NCBI RefSeq assembly: GCF_040183065.1
Contig: NC_091120.1
Location: 170,035,488 to 170,099,487, forward strand
From: Periplaneta americana
Lineage: Eukaryota; Arthropoda; Insecta; Blattodea; Blattidae
Reading direction: 5' to 3'
Length of the DNA stretch: 64,000 bases
The notes below the pieces were generated by a model that was not told the origin of the DNA, searched no databases, and saw only the letters and a list, made by a program, of their open reading frames with translations. Shown here piece by piece: positions 10,835-22,799 of this stretch. How positions within the stretch are numbered: the first letter of the stretch is position 1; each line of letters begins with the position of its first letter. Made by a program: the position numbers and the translations under genes.

Positions 10835-10976
10835 CGCCTAGACTAGACTAACCCAATACAAGAAACACATGCCCAGCTAAATATCTAGCCTACAGTACTA
10901 CTGCCCATCTGGAAATTGAACCCAGGTCTTCTGGATTTATCGCTAGAAAGAATATTCTCCGAACCACGGCGGATTA
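10835..10976 (-). mobile_element. SINE-I, tRNA-derived
   Basis: The reverse strand reads CCGCCGTGGTTCGGAGAATA and then CCTGGGTTCAATTTCC, positioned like pol III boxes A and B. It directly abuts the Helitron that starts at 10979. No other copy was seen in the window. Confidence 0.55.
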
Positions 10977-10978
10977 CA

Positions 10979-11954
10979 TCTATACTAATAATAAATCTGT
11001 AGCCGAAATTTTTCTGGTAATTTTCGATTTTCCAAAAATAATTGGTTCTAACATATACAGTTAACCACCCTGAAACCGAAAATCGCTTTTTTGAAATTTT
11101 TGTTTGTATGTATGTCTGTCTGTATGTTTGTTACCTTTTCACGCGATAATGGCTGAACGGATTTCAATGAAAATTGGAATATAAATTAAGTTCGTTGTAA
11201 CTTAGATTTTAGGCTATATGGCATTCAAAATACATTATTTAAAAGGGGGGTTATAAGAGGGCCTGAATTAAATAAATCGAAATATCTCGCTTATTATTGA
11301 TTTTTGTGAAAAATGTTACATAACAAAAGTTTCTTTAAAAATAATTTGCGATAAGTTGTATTCCTTGAAAAATTTTGATAGGACTGATATTTAATGAGAT
11401 AAATGAGTTTTAAAATTAATATAACTGCCATCTAAGGCCGTGTAATGAATTAAAAAACAAATGACTTCGTCTATAAGGGGCCTTGGACAACAACAATCGA
11501 AAGCTATGAAAGATAGCCTACAGATGTTTCTGGGTTTGTATGAAGTAATATCAGAAGCTAAATTAACCGATTTGTATAATTAATTATTAATTCACCATTG
11601 GAAAATGTAGTTTCTCTAGATGGACATAATGCTATAATGTTATTACAGTAACTTCTGAGTGAATCGAGGACAGGTAAGATTAAAATAGCTTCTTATGCAC
11701 AGAAAACTTGATAGGCTATTCTGTACATTCGTTTCCTGTATTTCCTAAAATAATTTTTATGACCAAATGAGTGGTCTCTGGATCAAAATGATCGCATTTT
11801 AATTATGCAAATACAATTTAAATTAAGTAACATAATAAACGATTTATCCCTATATCAAACACGAATGTTCCCTGGATCAAATGTCCTATTTTAATTATGT
11901 AATTACTTTATATTTATTTCTAACGGGTGCAGCGGAGCGCACGGGTACGGCTAG
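10979..11954 (+). mobile_element. Non-autonomous Helitron, copy 2
   Basis: It has the same 5' end (TCTATACTAATAATAAA) and 3' end (GCGGAGCGCACGGGTACGGCTAG) as copy 1, again between A and T. At 976 bp it lacks the pentanucleotide expansion of copy 1 and has its own middle segment near 11660-11770, part of which matches copy 3. Confidence 0.85.
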
Positions 11955-12227
11955 TTAATAATAAAATAGAAGTTGCTGTAGAGTGTTAAGCATTTGGAAT
12001 ATTTTGTTACACGTTCGATGAATGTAATCGGCACCTAAAAGGTTAACCATCCTTCAGTTCATGCTTAGTCACTCGTGTGTTATGACATATTTCAGGAAGG
12101 AAGCGAGAGAAGTTATTAAACCCACATAGCTGCGTCAGTTGCAAAATACATTTGTTCAGATGGTGTTTTCGACAAGAGAAGTGTTTATACATATGGGATC
12201 AGATGTAGGGTTTACTCAGGTACAGAC

Positions 12228-13135
12228 GTTTATGAAGACGCAAAATACTGATAATATGTCCAGTAAGGGAGGCAAAGAAACAAGTTCTTGAGACTGAAGA
12301 TCTGATATCACTTTGAGTGAGGAGTTTAGATAGGAGGCAAAGAAAAAGGGTCTTGAGACTGAAAATACTGATAAGTTGAGTCAGGGATTGATATAGGAGG
12401 CAAAGAAACAAGTTCTTGAGACTGAAGATCTGATGTCACTTTGAGTGAGGGGTTTACATAGGAGGCTAAGAAACAAGGTCTTGAGACTGAAAATTCTGAT
12501 AACACGTTGAGTGAGGAATTGATTTAGGAGGCAAAGAAACAAGTTCTCGAGACTGAAGATCTGAAGTCACTTTGAGTGAGGGGTTTACATAGGAGGCTAA
12601 GAAACAAGGTCTTGAGACTGAAAATGCTTATAACACGTTGAGTGAGGAATTGATATAGGAGGCAAAGAAACAAGTTCTCGAGACTGAAGATCTGATGTCA
12701 CTTTGAGTGAGGGGTTTACATAGGAGGCTAAGAAACAAGGTCTTGAGACTGAAAATGCTGATAACACGTTGAGTGAGGAATTGATTTAGAAGGCAAAGAA
12801 ACAAGTTCTCGAGACTGAAGATCTGAAGTCACTTTGAGTGAGGGGTTTACATAGGAGGCTAAGAAACAAGGTCTTGAGACTGAAAATACTGGTAACACAT
12901 TGAGTGAGGAATTGATATAGGAGGCAAAGAAACAAGTTCTCTTGATCTGATGTCACTTTGAGTGAGGAATTGATATAGGAGGCAAAGAAACAAGATCTCG
13001 AGACTGAAGATCTGAAGTCACTTTGAGTGAGGGGTTTACATAGGAGGCTAAGAAACAAGGTCTTGAGACTGAAAATGCTGATAACACGTTGAGTCAAGGA
13101 TTGACATGAGAGGCAAAGAAACAAGTTTTTGAGCC
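12228..13135. repeat. Minisatellite, about 65-bp monomers of two alternating types
   Basis: Fourteen GAGGC(A/T)AAGAAA anchors lie at roughly 65-bp spacing. One type continues ACAAGTTCT(T/C)GAGACTGAAG with CACTTTGAGTGAGG; the other reads ACAAGGTCTTGAGACTGAAAA with ACACGTTGAGTGAGGAATTG. They alternate through most of the array, giving a dimeric unit near 130 bp. The reverse-strand frames here are side effects of the repeat. Confidence 0.92.
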
Positions 13136-13344
13136 TGAAATGTATTTCGTGGTTTCCTGTCCGTTTAGAGCCTTACGTTTGACTTCTTCATTGATGTTGG
13201 AAAATGTTCACGTAATGGGTATTAAAACCTCCTTCTTAGTGTGATAATCATATGCAGTAAAATTGTTTTCTTGACAACCATTTGTGATAGTCATTTTGAG
13301 AAATATTATTTCCACATTCCTTCCTTAAAAATTTCTACGTATTC

Positions 13345-13530
13345 ATTGTTTGTATGCATCCGATGTCTGACTAGTGGAATATGCAGCTAATCAGCGATGT
13401 ACGCAGTGGTGGAGGTAAGAAACTGGCCACCCTATCTCATCTCCTGGCCTAATTGCCTCTTGAATAATGCCTTGATGGTGTCACTTGTGAAGTTCAGACC
13501 TGTCTTTGGATAATTGACTAAACAACATAC
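13345..13530 (-). mobile_element. SINE-E copy, reverse
   Basis: It matches the other SINE-E copies in reverse complement, from CATTGTTTGTATGCATC to GGATAATTGACTAAACAACA. Confidence 0.75.
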
Positions 13531-13794
13531 GTAAAATTAATGGAGATTCTGAATAAGTAAATTTTAATATAGGGTGCCATTAAAAAAAAAAAAATAAAAT
13601 TTACTGTTACACTCTGTATGCCTGAATAACTTTTTTTTCGAACATTGATACAATATTGTACAGTTTATCTCCAACAGCCTTTGTATAAAACTTTTTTTTT
13701 TTTGTAAAATAAAAATGTAATAAGTTATTAGCAATATTCCATACTTATTGTTCACTCTGTGTGTTTACCATATTATTTCGCATACCACCATGTA

Positions 13795-15380
13795 GGGTAA
13801 AGTTGCCTAATTGCGTGATACGTTTTTTTTTCACTCACTGTCACGGGATAGAGTATTTTGCTAGGAAGTTCACCGATGTCTCAAAAGTAGGCGAAAGATG
13901 CAATCTTTCGAGAAAGATGTCTGGCGCTATGACCATGGATGGGCAACTCGTGCTCCCAAAGTGCTAAAAAAACCTTGAAAGGGAGAAAGGCAGACGGAGC
14001 CAGCCGCAGCAGTTACAAGTTGTTTGTAGTTTCGCTGCAAAAGCCACGGTGCGCTCTGGCGGCTCCTGCAGGTGGTCGTTATATATATTCCATGATATGA
14101 ATTTCAGAATGACGCATGATACAGTAATTATAGTAATTTTAGACAGACTATACCTGAACACATAACAAAATTATATTATTTTCTAGCTTTGTAAATTAGT
14201 TTATTACTGGAAACACAAACTGAATACAACCTTTTCAAGATACAACAAACATAGCTGCAACACTTATTTATTATTACACTATTTGTTAATATTTCTTATT
14301 ATATGTCTTATTTGAAACGTAAAACGCTAGAATTTACAAGTCGTTATACATTAAAGAGTATTCGTCTGTTCTCAGAAAGGTAATAGTCTGTATTCGCAAA
14401 CAATAACAAATTCAAGGAAGTTTTTTTTTTACATGTCACGGCAGATGAAATAAGCTTACTTCTGAGCTCTTTCTTTACTTTGAGAGCTTTTACATTTCTT
14501 TCTTGTACTAAACTCTGCCTCAAGCACATACATTATATATGGAAGCAAAGAGTATATTTGGAAATTCTGACTTCGGCAACATTACGAACAGTTCGATTCC
14601 TGATTTTGCTGGAATCTGAGTGGCGTGCTGTTCTGTAGATTTACTAATTCAAGCTATAAATTTCCAGGATTTTCTATCGGCGTAAGCCAAAAAGATTTCA
14701 GAAAAATTTCGATTCCTTGTCAATTGTCACTGTTTCTCCAAACTTAGCAGTGAATTCTGCTGTAGGTCTTGAAGTAGGGTCTTATATTTGATAAGAAGAT
14801 TTTCTTATCACTCTTCAAGATAGTTTATAGTCAAAGAAAATGAAGTTGTCTATGTTCTACATGATATTACCACATTTCAAATTTATACATAAATGTTCTT
14901 AGCTAGTCGATTATATGTCGTGCAATTCTGTAACTCGCACGCACAACGTGCTAATGATATTTGATATCAGTCTCACCTTGTTGATATCTCATTTTTACTT
15001 TTAGCTGTTCTAAAGCAGATGCATACAATATTTTTTACTAAAACCTTCACTGTTTATTTGTAACATAAAATGTCATGCATAAGAAAGTGTAATAGAATAT
15101 AAGCTTTACCTCTCTTCTTAATAAAAAATATCTTTTTACTCGTAACTAAAGGGAAATGATCACTTAAAACGAGCCGCCACTTACTGCAGACGCGATCGAA
15201 CTTGTGTCTTGAAAGAACCGCACACAGACAGTACAGTTAGTACAGAGTCCGTTTTACCTGCACTGAGGTTTTGTTGACATTTTGAGACCACGAGTTGCCC
15301 ACCCATGGCTATGACTGACATTCAGTTTAAAAAAAGTATCACCGGGATTAGGAGTATCACGGAAATGGCAACTTTACCCT
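13795..15380. mobile_element. TA-type MITE interrupted by a hAT element
   Basis: The outer ends are GGGTAAAGTTGCC (13795) and GGCAACTTTACCC (ending 15380), perfect 13-bp inverted repeats, each flanked by TA. Removing the hAT element nested at 13934-15307 leaves a MITE of about 204 bp. TA target duplication suggests a Tc1/mariner-type source; the family is not identified. Confidence 0.82.
13934..15307. mobile_element. hAT-type element nested in the MITE
   Basis: Ends CATGGATGGGCAACTCGTG (13934) and CACGAGTTGCCCACCCATG (ending 15307) are near-perfect inverted repeats. The exact 8-bp duplication GCTATGAC flanks them (13926-13933 and 15308-15315). The 1374-bp interior has no frame I can match to a transposase, so it is non-autonomous or heavily decayed. 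Confidence 0.88.
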
Positions 15381-15382
15381 AT

Positions 15383-16120
15383 TAGCAGGTTTAATCATTG
15401 TTACTGTTACAACCATTGTATCAAGAAATTGTAATGTTGTGTAATATTCTTTGTCATTTAGGCAGTTCTACTATGGCAGAAAGATGTTCAGTTAATTTGT
15501 ATTAAATTGTCTTATATTTACGAGTATATTATATTATATTTGCAGTTTTGAGCCATTATGTAATTGAATATTAATTTTATATCCTTTTGAGTATGAAAGG
15601 CCGTGATTTGTAGGTGCGACCAGTTTGGTACATGAATGATGTTTTCGTCTGTGTGTGAGGAAATGTTTACATTAATTGACGCTGTATTGACGCACATTTA
15701 CGTCGCTCCTCTGTCACTTCACTACTGTAATGTGGTTACCCCTGCGACAGACGAAAGATATATGATTTCACTTGTGTACATTATGTGAGAATAACAAAGG
15801 ATGGAATAATACAAATTAGTTGGCTCTAGACACAGCTGCAAAGTAAGCAGACATTGTGCCCGTTCCGCCCGCTCGTTCGAGACGAGTGGCTTGTTTTGCG
15901 TCATTTGAATGACTTCATTTTCCCAAGTTCGCATACACCAGGTTTTGCTAGTCATGCTGTTCATTACAGCGTGGTGGGTCGCATTTTCACGATTCTCCAG
16001 ACCTCTTGTAATACTCAACGGGCAACTATGCGTTTTGACAAGTTTTCGTTAATTATAGTTTTAAGATTTTACAGAGCTCTTTGAGCATCCATTAATTTTG
16101 TTCGTTACCTTTTAATGTAA
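15383..16120. other. Unassigned DNA
   Basis: Two overlapping frames near 15720-16084 have no recognisable domain. Confidence 0.5.
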
Positions 16121-16503
16121 AGATAAGACGTTAGCCGAATGGATAGTTTGTTACCTTTAAGACTGGAATCCATGTTCAAACCTTATGGAGTACAAATGAT
16201 GATGTTTACAATTTCTGAAAGATGGGGACGTTAAGCCTGGCGGCCCCCTTGGTGCTGTTTGACAGGAGTAGGCTACGTGCCGGCACCGGGTTTCCCATTC
16301 TTCCTGCCTCATCTTCGTCATCATCACTCATTCCAGACACTTACACTAACACACTCACCTTAGTACACGACATAACTCTGCACAAATACTACACATGTAC
16401 AGCGTAACCCGCCGAAGTGGTGTGCAACTAGATAATGGGTCACAGTTCTGCCATCTATCCGCAGCATGCGGAACCCGAATCACACACACACACACACACA
16501 CAC
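16121..16503 (+). mobile_element. SINE-J-like repeat ending in (CA)n
   Basis: A tRNA-like head (GTTAGCCGAATGGATAG, then ATGTTCAAACCTTATGG as box B) precedes a G/C-richer body (GACGTTAAGCCTGGCGGCCC). The unit ends in a run of about 11 CA repeats, as a SINE with a simple-repeat tail would. Only one copy is in the window. Confidence 0.5.
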
Positions 16504-17012
16504 AATTTCTGAAATGGAGTAGGTTTCTAACGACGCTCTCTTCTTCATGTCATTTACACTATTTCTCTCATTCATTATGAGCAGTAATGAGTATATGTGT
16601 AAAGTCACGTCATATACAATTTCATATTATTGCTGATATAATTCCGAAAAGTATAACAGACGATAGACGCAACATTTACCCACCATGAATGGTACCAGTG
16701 GCCTTAGTCTAGTGAATCTAACTCGAATAAAACACATTTTTGGAGTTGCTCTACGTCCCGGATATTCCATGTGTGTCCCGATTTTCTGTGAACAAAAGAG
16801 AAAATAAAAACATTAGTGCTTCCTTTCTTTTCACGCGGTTTTAATTCTCTTCAATGTATGGGCACAGCAGTTCAGAAGGGTTAAAAATAAAATACGTAAC
16901 GATTACATAGGATATAAGTTCACGATTCAACTACATAGGTTCATTGACATGTCAGCAGCAATGTTAGCATTACCTTTTATCCAACCGTCATATAATTATA
17001 GTAACGTCTAAC
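16504..17012. other. Unassigned DNA
   Basis: No coding region or repeat end was recognised. Confidence 0.5.
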
Positions 17013-17222
17013 TTTGAATGGGTGGCGCAGTCGGTATAATGCTGGCCTTTTGAGCCCGAGATTGCGGGTTGGATCCCGGGTCAGGTTGATGGCATTCAGG
17101 TGTGCTTAAATGCGATAGGCTCATGTCAGTAGATTTACTGGCATGTAAAAGAACTCCTGCTGCGGGACAGAATTCCGGCACACCGGCGACGCTGATATAA
17201 CCGTCGTTAAATAAAACATAAT
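17013..17222 (+). mobile_element. SINE-D copy
   Basis: The tRNA-like head has GGTGGCGCAGTCGGTATAAT (box A) and GCGGGTTGGATCCCGGG (box B). The body reads CATTCAGGTGTGCTTAAATG...GGCATGTAAAAGAACTCCTG and the end GCACACCGGCGACGCTGATA, a shortened version of the shared tail. A reverse copy lies at 34430-34667. Confidence 0.82.
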
Positions 17223-17225
17223 TTG

Positions 17226-17574
17226 AAATGTTGACTTTGCATTTACTAATTTCGAATAATTTAATTCAGACATTACTTTACAATTTGTAGACTAATTTTG
17301 TGGTGTTCGGGTAAAGGGCGATAAGTAATTTTTTTGTGCATATGGAATTTTGTTCCCCAGATGAACACACAAGTTAAATTATACAAGTGAGGGTGCAAAA
17401 TCAAAAGAATACTAGCAGTTGATGTGTTTCATTTGTGTAGAAAATTATTTTCAATAAGTGTTCGAAGTTTAATTTTCATTTATCTCCAAACTCATTTTAT
17501 GACGTATGCAAATCTGGCTTTCAGGTAGTAGCTCCCTGTAAAAGCAGGTTTGAATAATTTCAAGGAAAAATTGT
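17226..17574. other. Unassigned DNA
   Basis: No coding region or repeat end was recognised. Confidence 0.5.
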
Positions 17575-17652
17575 TACGGGGCCCGGTATCTATCCCGGGA
17601 CCCTTCGCTTAGCGCACGAATGCTTTACCGACTGAGCTACCTCAGGAACTAT
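17575..17652 (-). other. tRNA-like sequence (degenerate)
   Basis: The reverse strand reads GGTAGCTCAGTCGGTAAAGC (D-arm/box A) and then GGGTCCCGGGATAGATACCG (T-arm/box B) at tRNA spacing. The 5' acceptor strand does not pair with GGGCCCC at the 3' end, so it is a tRNA-derived SINE head or tRNA pseudogene, not a working tRNA. Confidence 0.65.
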
Positions 17653-19330
17653 ACACGACACCGTCACAATTTTTATGACTTATCTCCCTTTACCCACACC
17701 ACAGAATTAATGTTTTCACTTGCGGGACGAGTTTTTTTTTTTACAGTGGCGATAGCGAACAGTACTTGTCATCTGAAACAGCATGTTAAGCATGAGGCCG
17801 CGGCGATAATAAGTGGCTGTAGCGTTTGATTGTTGGGTACACCGCGAATAATCAAAGCTGTTCTGATGGTCACTCTATAATGCAGTTCTGTAGAATAGTA
17901 AATGGGTTCCTGTTGTGAATATGTACGGCGAAACAGGTGCTTAAAGGAGACAACCATCGAAACTGCACTGAGGGCAATGTTGGTCCTACGTCGTTTCTGA
18001 AACTGTTACGGTTTGAAGCATTTTTTATTGTGAAAACGTAAGATAACTGTTAACAGTTTTTACCCCATGTCTATGGAAGATGCGACTTATTTCCTGAAGA
18101 AAAATATGGGGAAAAGGCTGTGTTCTAAATATCCTCACATGTTGAAAGAAAATAACTGTTTTGCGTTCTCAACCTTTGCATTACAATGAATTTTTTTCCT
18201 TCATTTCCTTTCACATTGCCTGCAGATGTGACGGATCTAAAGCTGTTGTTTACAGCGGTTATCTTTCTTTGGAACCTGCTTCTTCATTATCATATTGTCA
18301 CAAAGCTTTAAGACCCCACGTACTGTGTTGACAGAAGTTCAGCGTACTTCCAGCTTCGGATAAGAATAATACATTAGGTACGAGTTAAGGCTTTTACGAT
18401 GACTTGTGAAGTTCTTGGGCTTCAACATATCGATGGCTGAGAACCACACTGTTCTAAGTCCAACTTTTTATAAGAAAGAAATCGGTGTGTTTTTCATTGT
18501 GTTCCAGTTCTTGTCTCCATATATGAATCGAACAAAATTGTAAATATTCCCCTCCATAAGGTTGCTATGAAGCTATTCTAAATTGTTTCATGAAGCTTTG
18601 AATGTCAAGAGCTTTAAATAGCTCTCTTGAAAAAAAAAAAAATAGTAAAATGGACTTGGAACAGTCTGGTTCTGGGCCATCGAAATGGTTGCAATACTTC
18701 TAAGAAATTAATTAGAATACAGTACGGTTTGTGTTCTCAAAACCAAACTTTAAGACATCAGTGTTATATAGCTGACTCGCAGTTGTCAGAGTGTGAACGC
18801 GACTTGGCGCAGAGTATAAAAAATAAAGCTTAGAGTGTCTGGGTTCAATTCAGGATGACTGACAAGGAGAGAGACTGATTTAATAGGATCCTACCGGAGA
18901 AGTTACACTAAGTGAGGTTATCTTGCGTTGACCATAAGATGAAACTGATACATTGTTTCAATAAGAAGTAATAACAACAAATTCTTTGTGAAGTAATTTT
19001 TTTCTCTGTACTACAGGTATCAGATAAAGAGGTCTTTCTAACTGTACTTCACATTGGTAAACATTGGCCTTGGACCGGGTTTTGTTTGTAAACACGGTCG
19101 TGATTTATAAATTTGCCAACATAGCAAGGTGGAGGAACTATAATTCACTTTCACTGATTCTCGTATTTTTTCTTCTGCGTTTGACTATGTTTTCTCTTAT
19201 GCATGCATGCTTCAAAACATGTAAAAAATCAATTATAGTACCAGTTTTTTATTTTTTAAGCCACAAACCTTTGTTATTATCTGTCTGAGAAGGGGAAATG
19301 AGTCATTCTCGTGTTTTTTATAGTTCAACC
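17653..19330. other. Unassigned DNA
   Basis: No coding region was recognised. There is an A-run at 18630-18641. Scattered reading frames of 60-75 codons have no domain. Confidence 0.5.
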
Positions 19331-19402
19331 TTGGTGGTCGTGGTCGTGGTGGTATTTGTGGTGGTGGTGGTGGTTTTGGTGGTGGTAACAGCAGCAACAA
19401 CA
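19331..19402. repeat. GGT-rich low-complexity run
   Basis: GGT/CGT/GTGG repeats are followed by CAG/CAA repeats. One frame would give a Gly/Arg-rich peptide, but no longer open frame supports a gene. Confidence 0.8.
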
Positions 19403-20214
19403 ATTTAAAAACATCTCCTACATCGGGGGTGACCAAAAGATCCAGAAAGTCAACATTCCGTTATACATTGTGAATATATAGGCCTAACTGAATTGTTAAC
19501 AGTTTAATTACAATTAGAATATAAATGGTGATTGAGAGTTTGAACTGAATCCTTTAATATTCGAATGACAAGTTTATTGATGGTTGCAAAATTTAAACCA
19601 ATGGTTTCCAAAAATTTATATGTGAATTCTGTATAGATGATACGGAAGCAGAGATGGAATATAAATACATGTATTAATATACCAAGAACAATTTTGTATG
19701 CATTATTTTTCACATCCACTGTATCGTTCCTTACGTTTTCTGCATCCATTGATAGAGCGTTAGTATTGTTTGAAACTCTTCACTTTCTAGTTGACATCAA
19801 TAAAATAACTGTAAGGTCAAGCAAGGCCGTACGTTCAAAACCATGACATTTGTCATACTTTTCGGAGGCCGGAAGTGTGATTATCCAACAGAACAGATCA
19901 ACTGGTTGTATCTGCGATATCGTGAATAGATCATACTTTGTAATATATACTGCTATCACTGTCTGAAACAAATTCTTCGCGCCCTCCATTTGCTTCCGAC
20001 ATGTGCGGGGAATAATAACTGACCATGTTGTGTTTTTAATGACTTCATATCTTCGTTATTGCCTATAGTTTTAATTCTTTTCCCAGTAATTTCCGTCTTT
20101 AAAAGTAAACTTGTAATTCCCGTCCTCTACTTAATATATGTTAACATAATATGTCGAACTTGGAGTCAAGCCACAAAGGGAAAAACACTAGAGGAGGGGG
20201 ATTTGATCCGGTGC
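19403..20214. other. Unassigned DNA
   Basis: Overlapping short frames on both strands show no domain and no conserved codon pattern. Confidence 0.5.
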
Positions 20215-20217
20215 TGT

Positions 20218-20310
20218 GGATTGAACTTCGGCGTAACTCAATAGTTAGAGCACTTGGTACATAGAACCAAGGACCTGGGTTCGATCCTGGGTGCCGGAGC
20301 GAATTTTTCT
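20218..20310 (+). other. tRNA-like sequence followed by a T-run
   Basis: A near-cloverleaf: TTCGGCG pairs with TGCCGGA as acceptor stem, and TTGGT-ACATAGA-ACCAA forms an anticodon arm (C instead of U before the anticodon). Box B is GGGTTCGATCC; the T-stem is imperfect. GAGCGAATTTTTCTC follows, a T-run like that after the tRNA-like units at 22.6-23.5 kb. It is probably the same or a sister family. Confidence 0.6.
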
Positions 20311-20320
20311 CTAATAATCA

Positions 20321-20639
20321 TTGTTACCATAACAGATATATTCTGTAGGACCAAAAATTAATCTTTACGTACAGTCAATATAAGCCGTGATCGTCAGGAA
20401 GTACATGATGGACAACATATCAGTGCAGTATAGTAATTAGTGCAAAAAATTCAAGTGGGCAAAGATTATATGAACTCAATTTTGTGTTACACCAAAGGTT
20501 GTTGGGACTGGCGGCCGTGCAGACATTGCGTCGTTGAAGGAAACTAACTCAACCTCTCAGATATCACAGCCATTTCCCGAAACACATCAAATGCTGGAAG
20601 TATCCCAGCTAAATGTATTTCTGTGTCTACACCGTCGTA
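20321..20639. other. Unassigned DNA
   Basis: No coding region or repeat end was recognised. Confidence 0.5.
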
Positions 20640-20805
20640 AACGAGGCTTTTAATATGATTTATGATTTAGTCTGTATAGCTCAACTGGTGACTTGTTTAT
20701 GATTATAAATTGAATTAATCTACTAGATATGAATTGTAAAATTTTGCATAGCTTAACGAAAATGTGCTTGTAAATTGAATTAAGCTGTTTACTATGTATT
20801 GTATA

Positions 20806-21612
20806 TTTATTTATTTTTATATATATATTTATTTATTATTTTGCTAATAATTGTAACATAAAATATAAAATATACAGAGAAACTTTAACTCGCCCCTGAA
20901 AGAGTAGAACTCGTGCTCAGGGGCGGATTCCTGAATTGAAATTAATAATTATACAATGCAATTATAATTAATAATTATACAATACAATTTTCAATTATAG
21001 TATATAAATTTAAATTTACAATTTTTCAATTTTTATAAAATCCATACCGGTACATAACTTTATAAATTTGATACTAGAACTATTCGAATTGACAAGATTA
21101 GGATATTTAAATATAAATTTGTTATATATTCTTGGGCCTAAATTACTACTATGATTGAATACTGTAACAGTGTTGCATTTTGGTTCAAACAATCTTAAAG
21201 AATTCATACCTTTTGTTTCATAACTATGAGAATACAATTCAAAATTATTTCGATTTTTATGTATGAATTTTATTAATACAATGTAATACATTTGTCTTAC
21301 GTTAAGTACATTAAAGTCTAGAAACAAATTTTGAGATGGAAAATCAATAGGTTTATGAAGACATATTTTAATTATTTTCTTCTGTAATAAATACAGTGGA
21401 TTAAAATTGGATTTAAATGAGCTACCCCAACCTATAATTCCATACATAGTTACCGATTGAAATAAAGTTAAATATATTGTACGTAATAAACTTATTGACA
21501 AGTAATTCCTCAATAAAACAAAATAATATACTATTTTACGTAATTTATTACAAAGGTAATGTGTTGGTTCCATTTTAAGTGATTATCGAAAATTATGCCT
21601 AAATACTTAACT
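20806..21612 (-). mobile_element. LINE-2, 5'-truncated copy
   Basis: The reverse strand holds the reverse-transcriptase C-terminus and a 3' untranslated tail of about 200 bp. The tail contains a stem-loop, CGCCCCTGA (20891-20899) against TCAGGGGCG (20917-20925), kept in the second copy at 46553-46938. At the truncated end, AACTTCAGAGGACTCTT is duplicated in tandem (21608-21642). Confidence 0.85.
21016..21612 (-). pseudogene. LINE-2 reverse transcriptase C-terminal remnant
   Basis: The remnant starts with SEVKYLGIIFDNHLKWNQHI in one frame and shifts near 21550. It continues with NKLRK, LRTIYLTLFQSVTMYGIIGW and LLQKKIIKICLHKP to a stop at 21016. These are the post-catalytic motifs of non-LTR reverse transcriptases (Jockey/CR1-like). 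The active site and endonuclease are missing. Confidence 0.85.
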
Positions 21613-21905
21613 TCAGAGGACTCTTAACTTCAGAGGACTCTTTAATAATATGTTTGTATACTTTGGCTGATGAATTGTATATGCTGTAAATTGAATAGTA
21701 ATCTATATAGCTTAACTGAGGAATTGTTTATGCTTGTAATTTGAAGTAATTTGCATGATATATCAACTGATTGAATTCTTTATGCTATTAAATCGAATTA
21801 ACTTACTTGCTATGTATTATATTTTATAGCTTAGCTGATGAATAATTGTTCCGGTTTGTAAATTTAATAATCTGATTGGCTATGTACTGTATACTTTTAG
21901 TTGAG

Positions 21906-22195
21906 CCACCAATGTAGCTTAGTCGGCAGACTCGCCGGTATGTTGATCCGGAACTGCGCTCGGACTTGGCCGGGATCCCCGTTTGGTCTGATTTGTTGGT
22001 TTGTTCCGAGGTTTTCTCCAGCCGAGGGACTGATGCCGGGTAATCTTTGGTGAATCCTCGGTCTCACCTCACTTCAACCCCGTTTGGCCTGATTACCTGG
22101 TTGGGTTTTTCGGAAGTTTTCCCCAACCATAAGGCAAATGCCAGGTAATCTGTTGGCGAATCCTCGGCCTCACGTGTTCTCACTACATCTCGCAA
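21906..22195 (+). mobile_element. SINE-C copy with internal duplication
   Basis: The head has GTAGCTTAGTCGGCAGACTC and the body is present twice in tandem: GTTTGGTCTGATT...GGTGAATCCTCGGTCTCACC, then GTTTGGCCTGATTACC...GGCGAATCCTCGGCCTCACG. The shared tail is missing. A short A-rich region (TGTAAAAAAAATTG) follows. Confidence 0.75.
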
Positions 22196-22623
22196 AAAAA
22201 TTGTAAAAAAAAATTGAAATTGAAAATTGTTAAAAGAAACTGTAAAAATTGCAATTGTAATCTTGTAAAATTTTGACTTGTTCCACATCTTAAAGTTTCA
22301 TTGCTAATGTAAGATCTATGGAATATAATAAATGAAATGAAAAATGAAATATCTGATTAATACACAGTACTTGAGTTCGTATCTAGATACGCCGGTGTTT
22401 TGTTCTAGGTCTTAGGCCAGTAGTGTCAGAGTTGTAAGCTCTAAAACCGGTTGTGGAGCTAGAGAGTGTAGTCGGTGCTTGAACTTGCTTATGTCTGTGG
22501 AAACAGCGGAGCACGCAACGAGTCATAGTGGAGCGCTCCGCTCCGTTTAGTCTCTGTCTGACAACGCTGTCTTAGGCGAACATCGTACTATTTCGTAAGA
22601 GCCGAACGATACTAAACAACATT
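22196..22623. other. Unassigned DNA
   Basis: There is a G/C-richer patch near 22490-22560 with GGAGCGCTCCGCTCCG. No coding region was recognised. Confidence 0.5.
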
Positions 22624-22728
22624 TATAATATATATTATTTTTAATGTACCGACGTACATATGATATTTCCATGCAGATATTCTGCGTCATCATACGATGA
22701 AAGAGTAATGGAACGGAGAAAAATTCTC

Positions 22729-22799
22729 TCCGGCGCCGGGATTTGAACCCGGGTTTTCAGCTCTACGTGCTGATGCTTTATCCACAAAGCCACACCGGA
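22729..22799 (-). other. tRNA-like cloverleaf, left arm
   Basis: The reverse strand folds into a 71-nt cloverleaf: acceptor TCCGGTG/CGCCGGA, anticodon arm TCAGC-ACGTAGA-GCTGA and T-stem CCGGG/CCCGG with loop TTCAAAT. The D-stem reads GCTT, slightly changed at the loop (GTGG preceded by T). The loop would place GTA (Tyr-like) in the anticodon, but the universal U33 is C, so function as a tRNA is doubtful. Confidence 0.75.

Larger units (their letters stand above)
20640..21905. repeat. Degenerate about 65-bp tandem repeat split by a LINE
   Basis: Monomers resembling TATAGCTTAACTGATGAATT, TGTAAATTGAATTAA and GCTATGTATTGTAT recur on both sides of the LINE-2 insertion (20640-20805 and 21640-21905). 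The copies are diverged from each other. The LINE occupies 20806-21612. Confidence 0.7.

Noticed and set aside
12786..13124. 112-codon reverse frame with repeated peptide units
   Set aside because: It arises from the 65-bp minisatellite; the monomer length is not a multiple of three and the frame breaks in neighbouring units.
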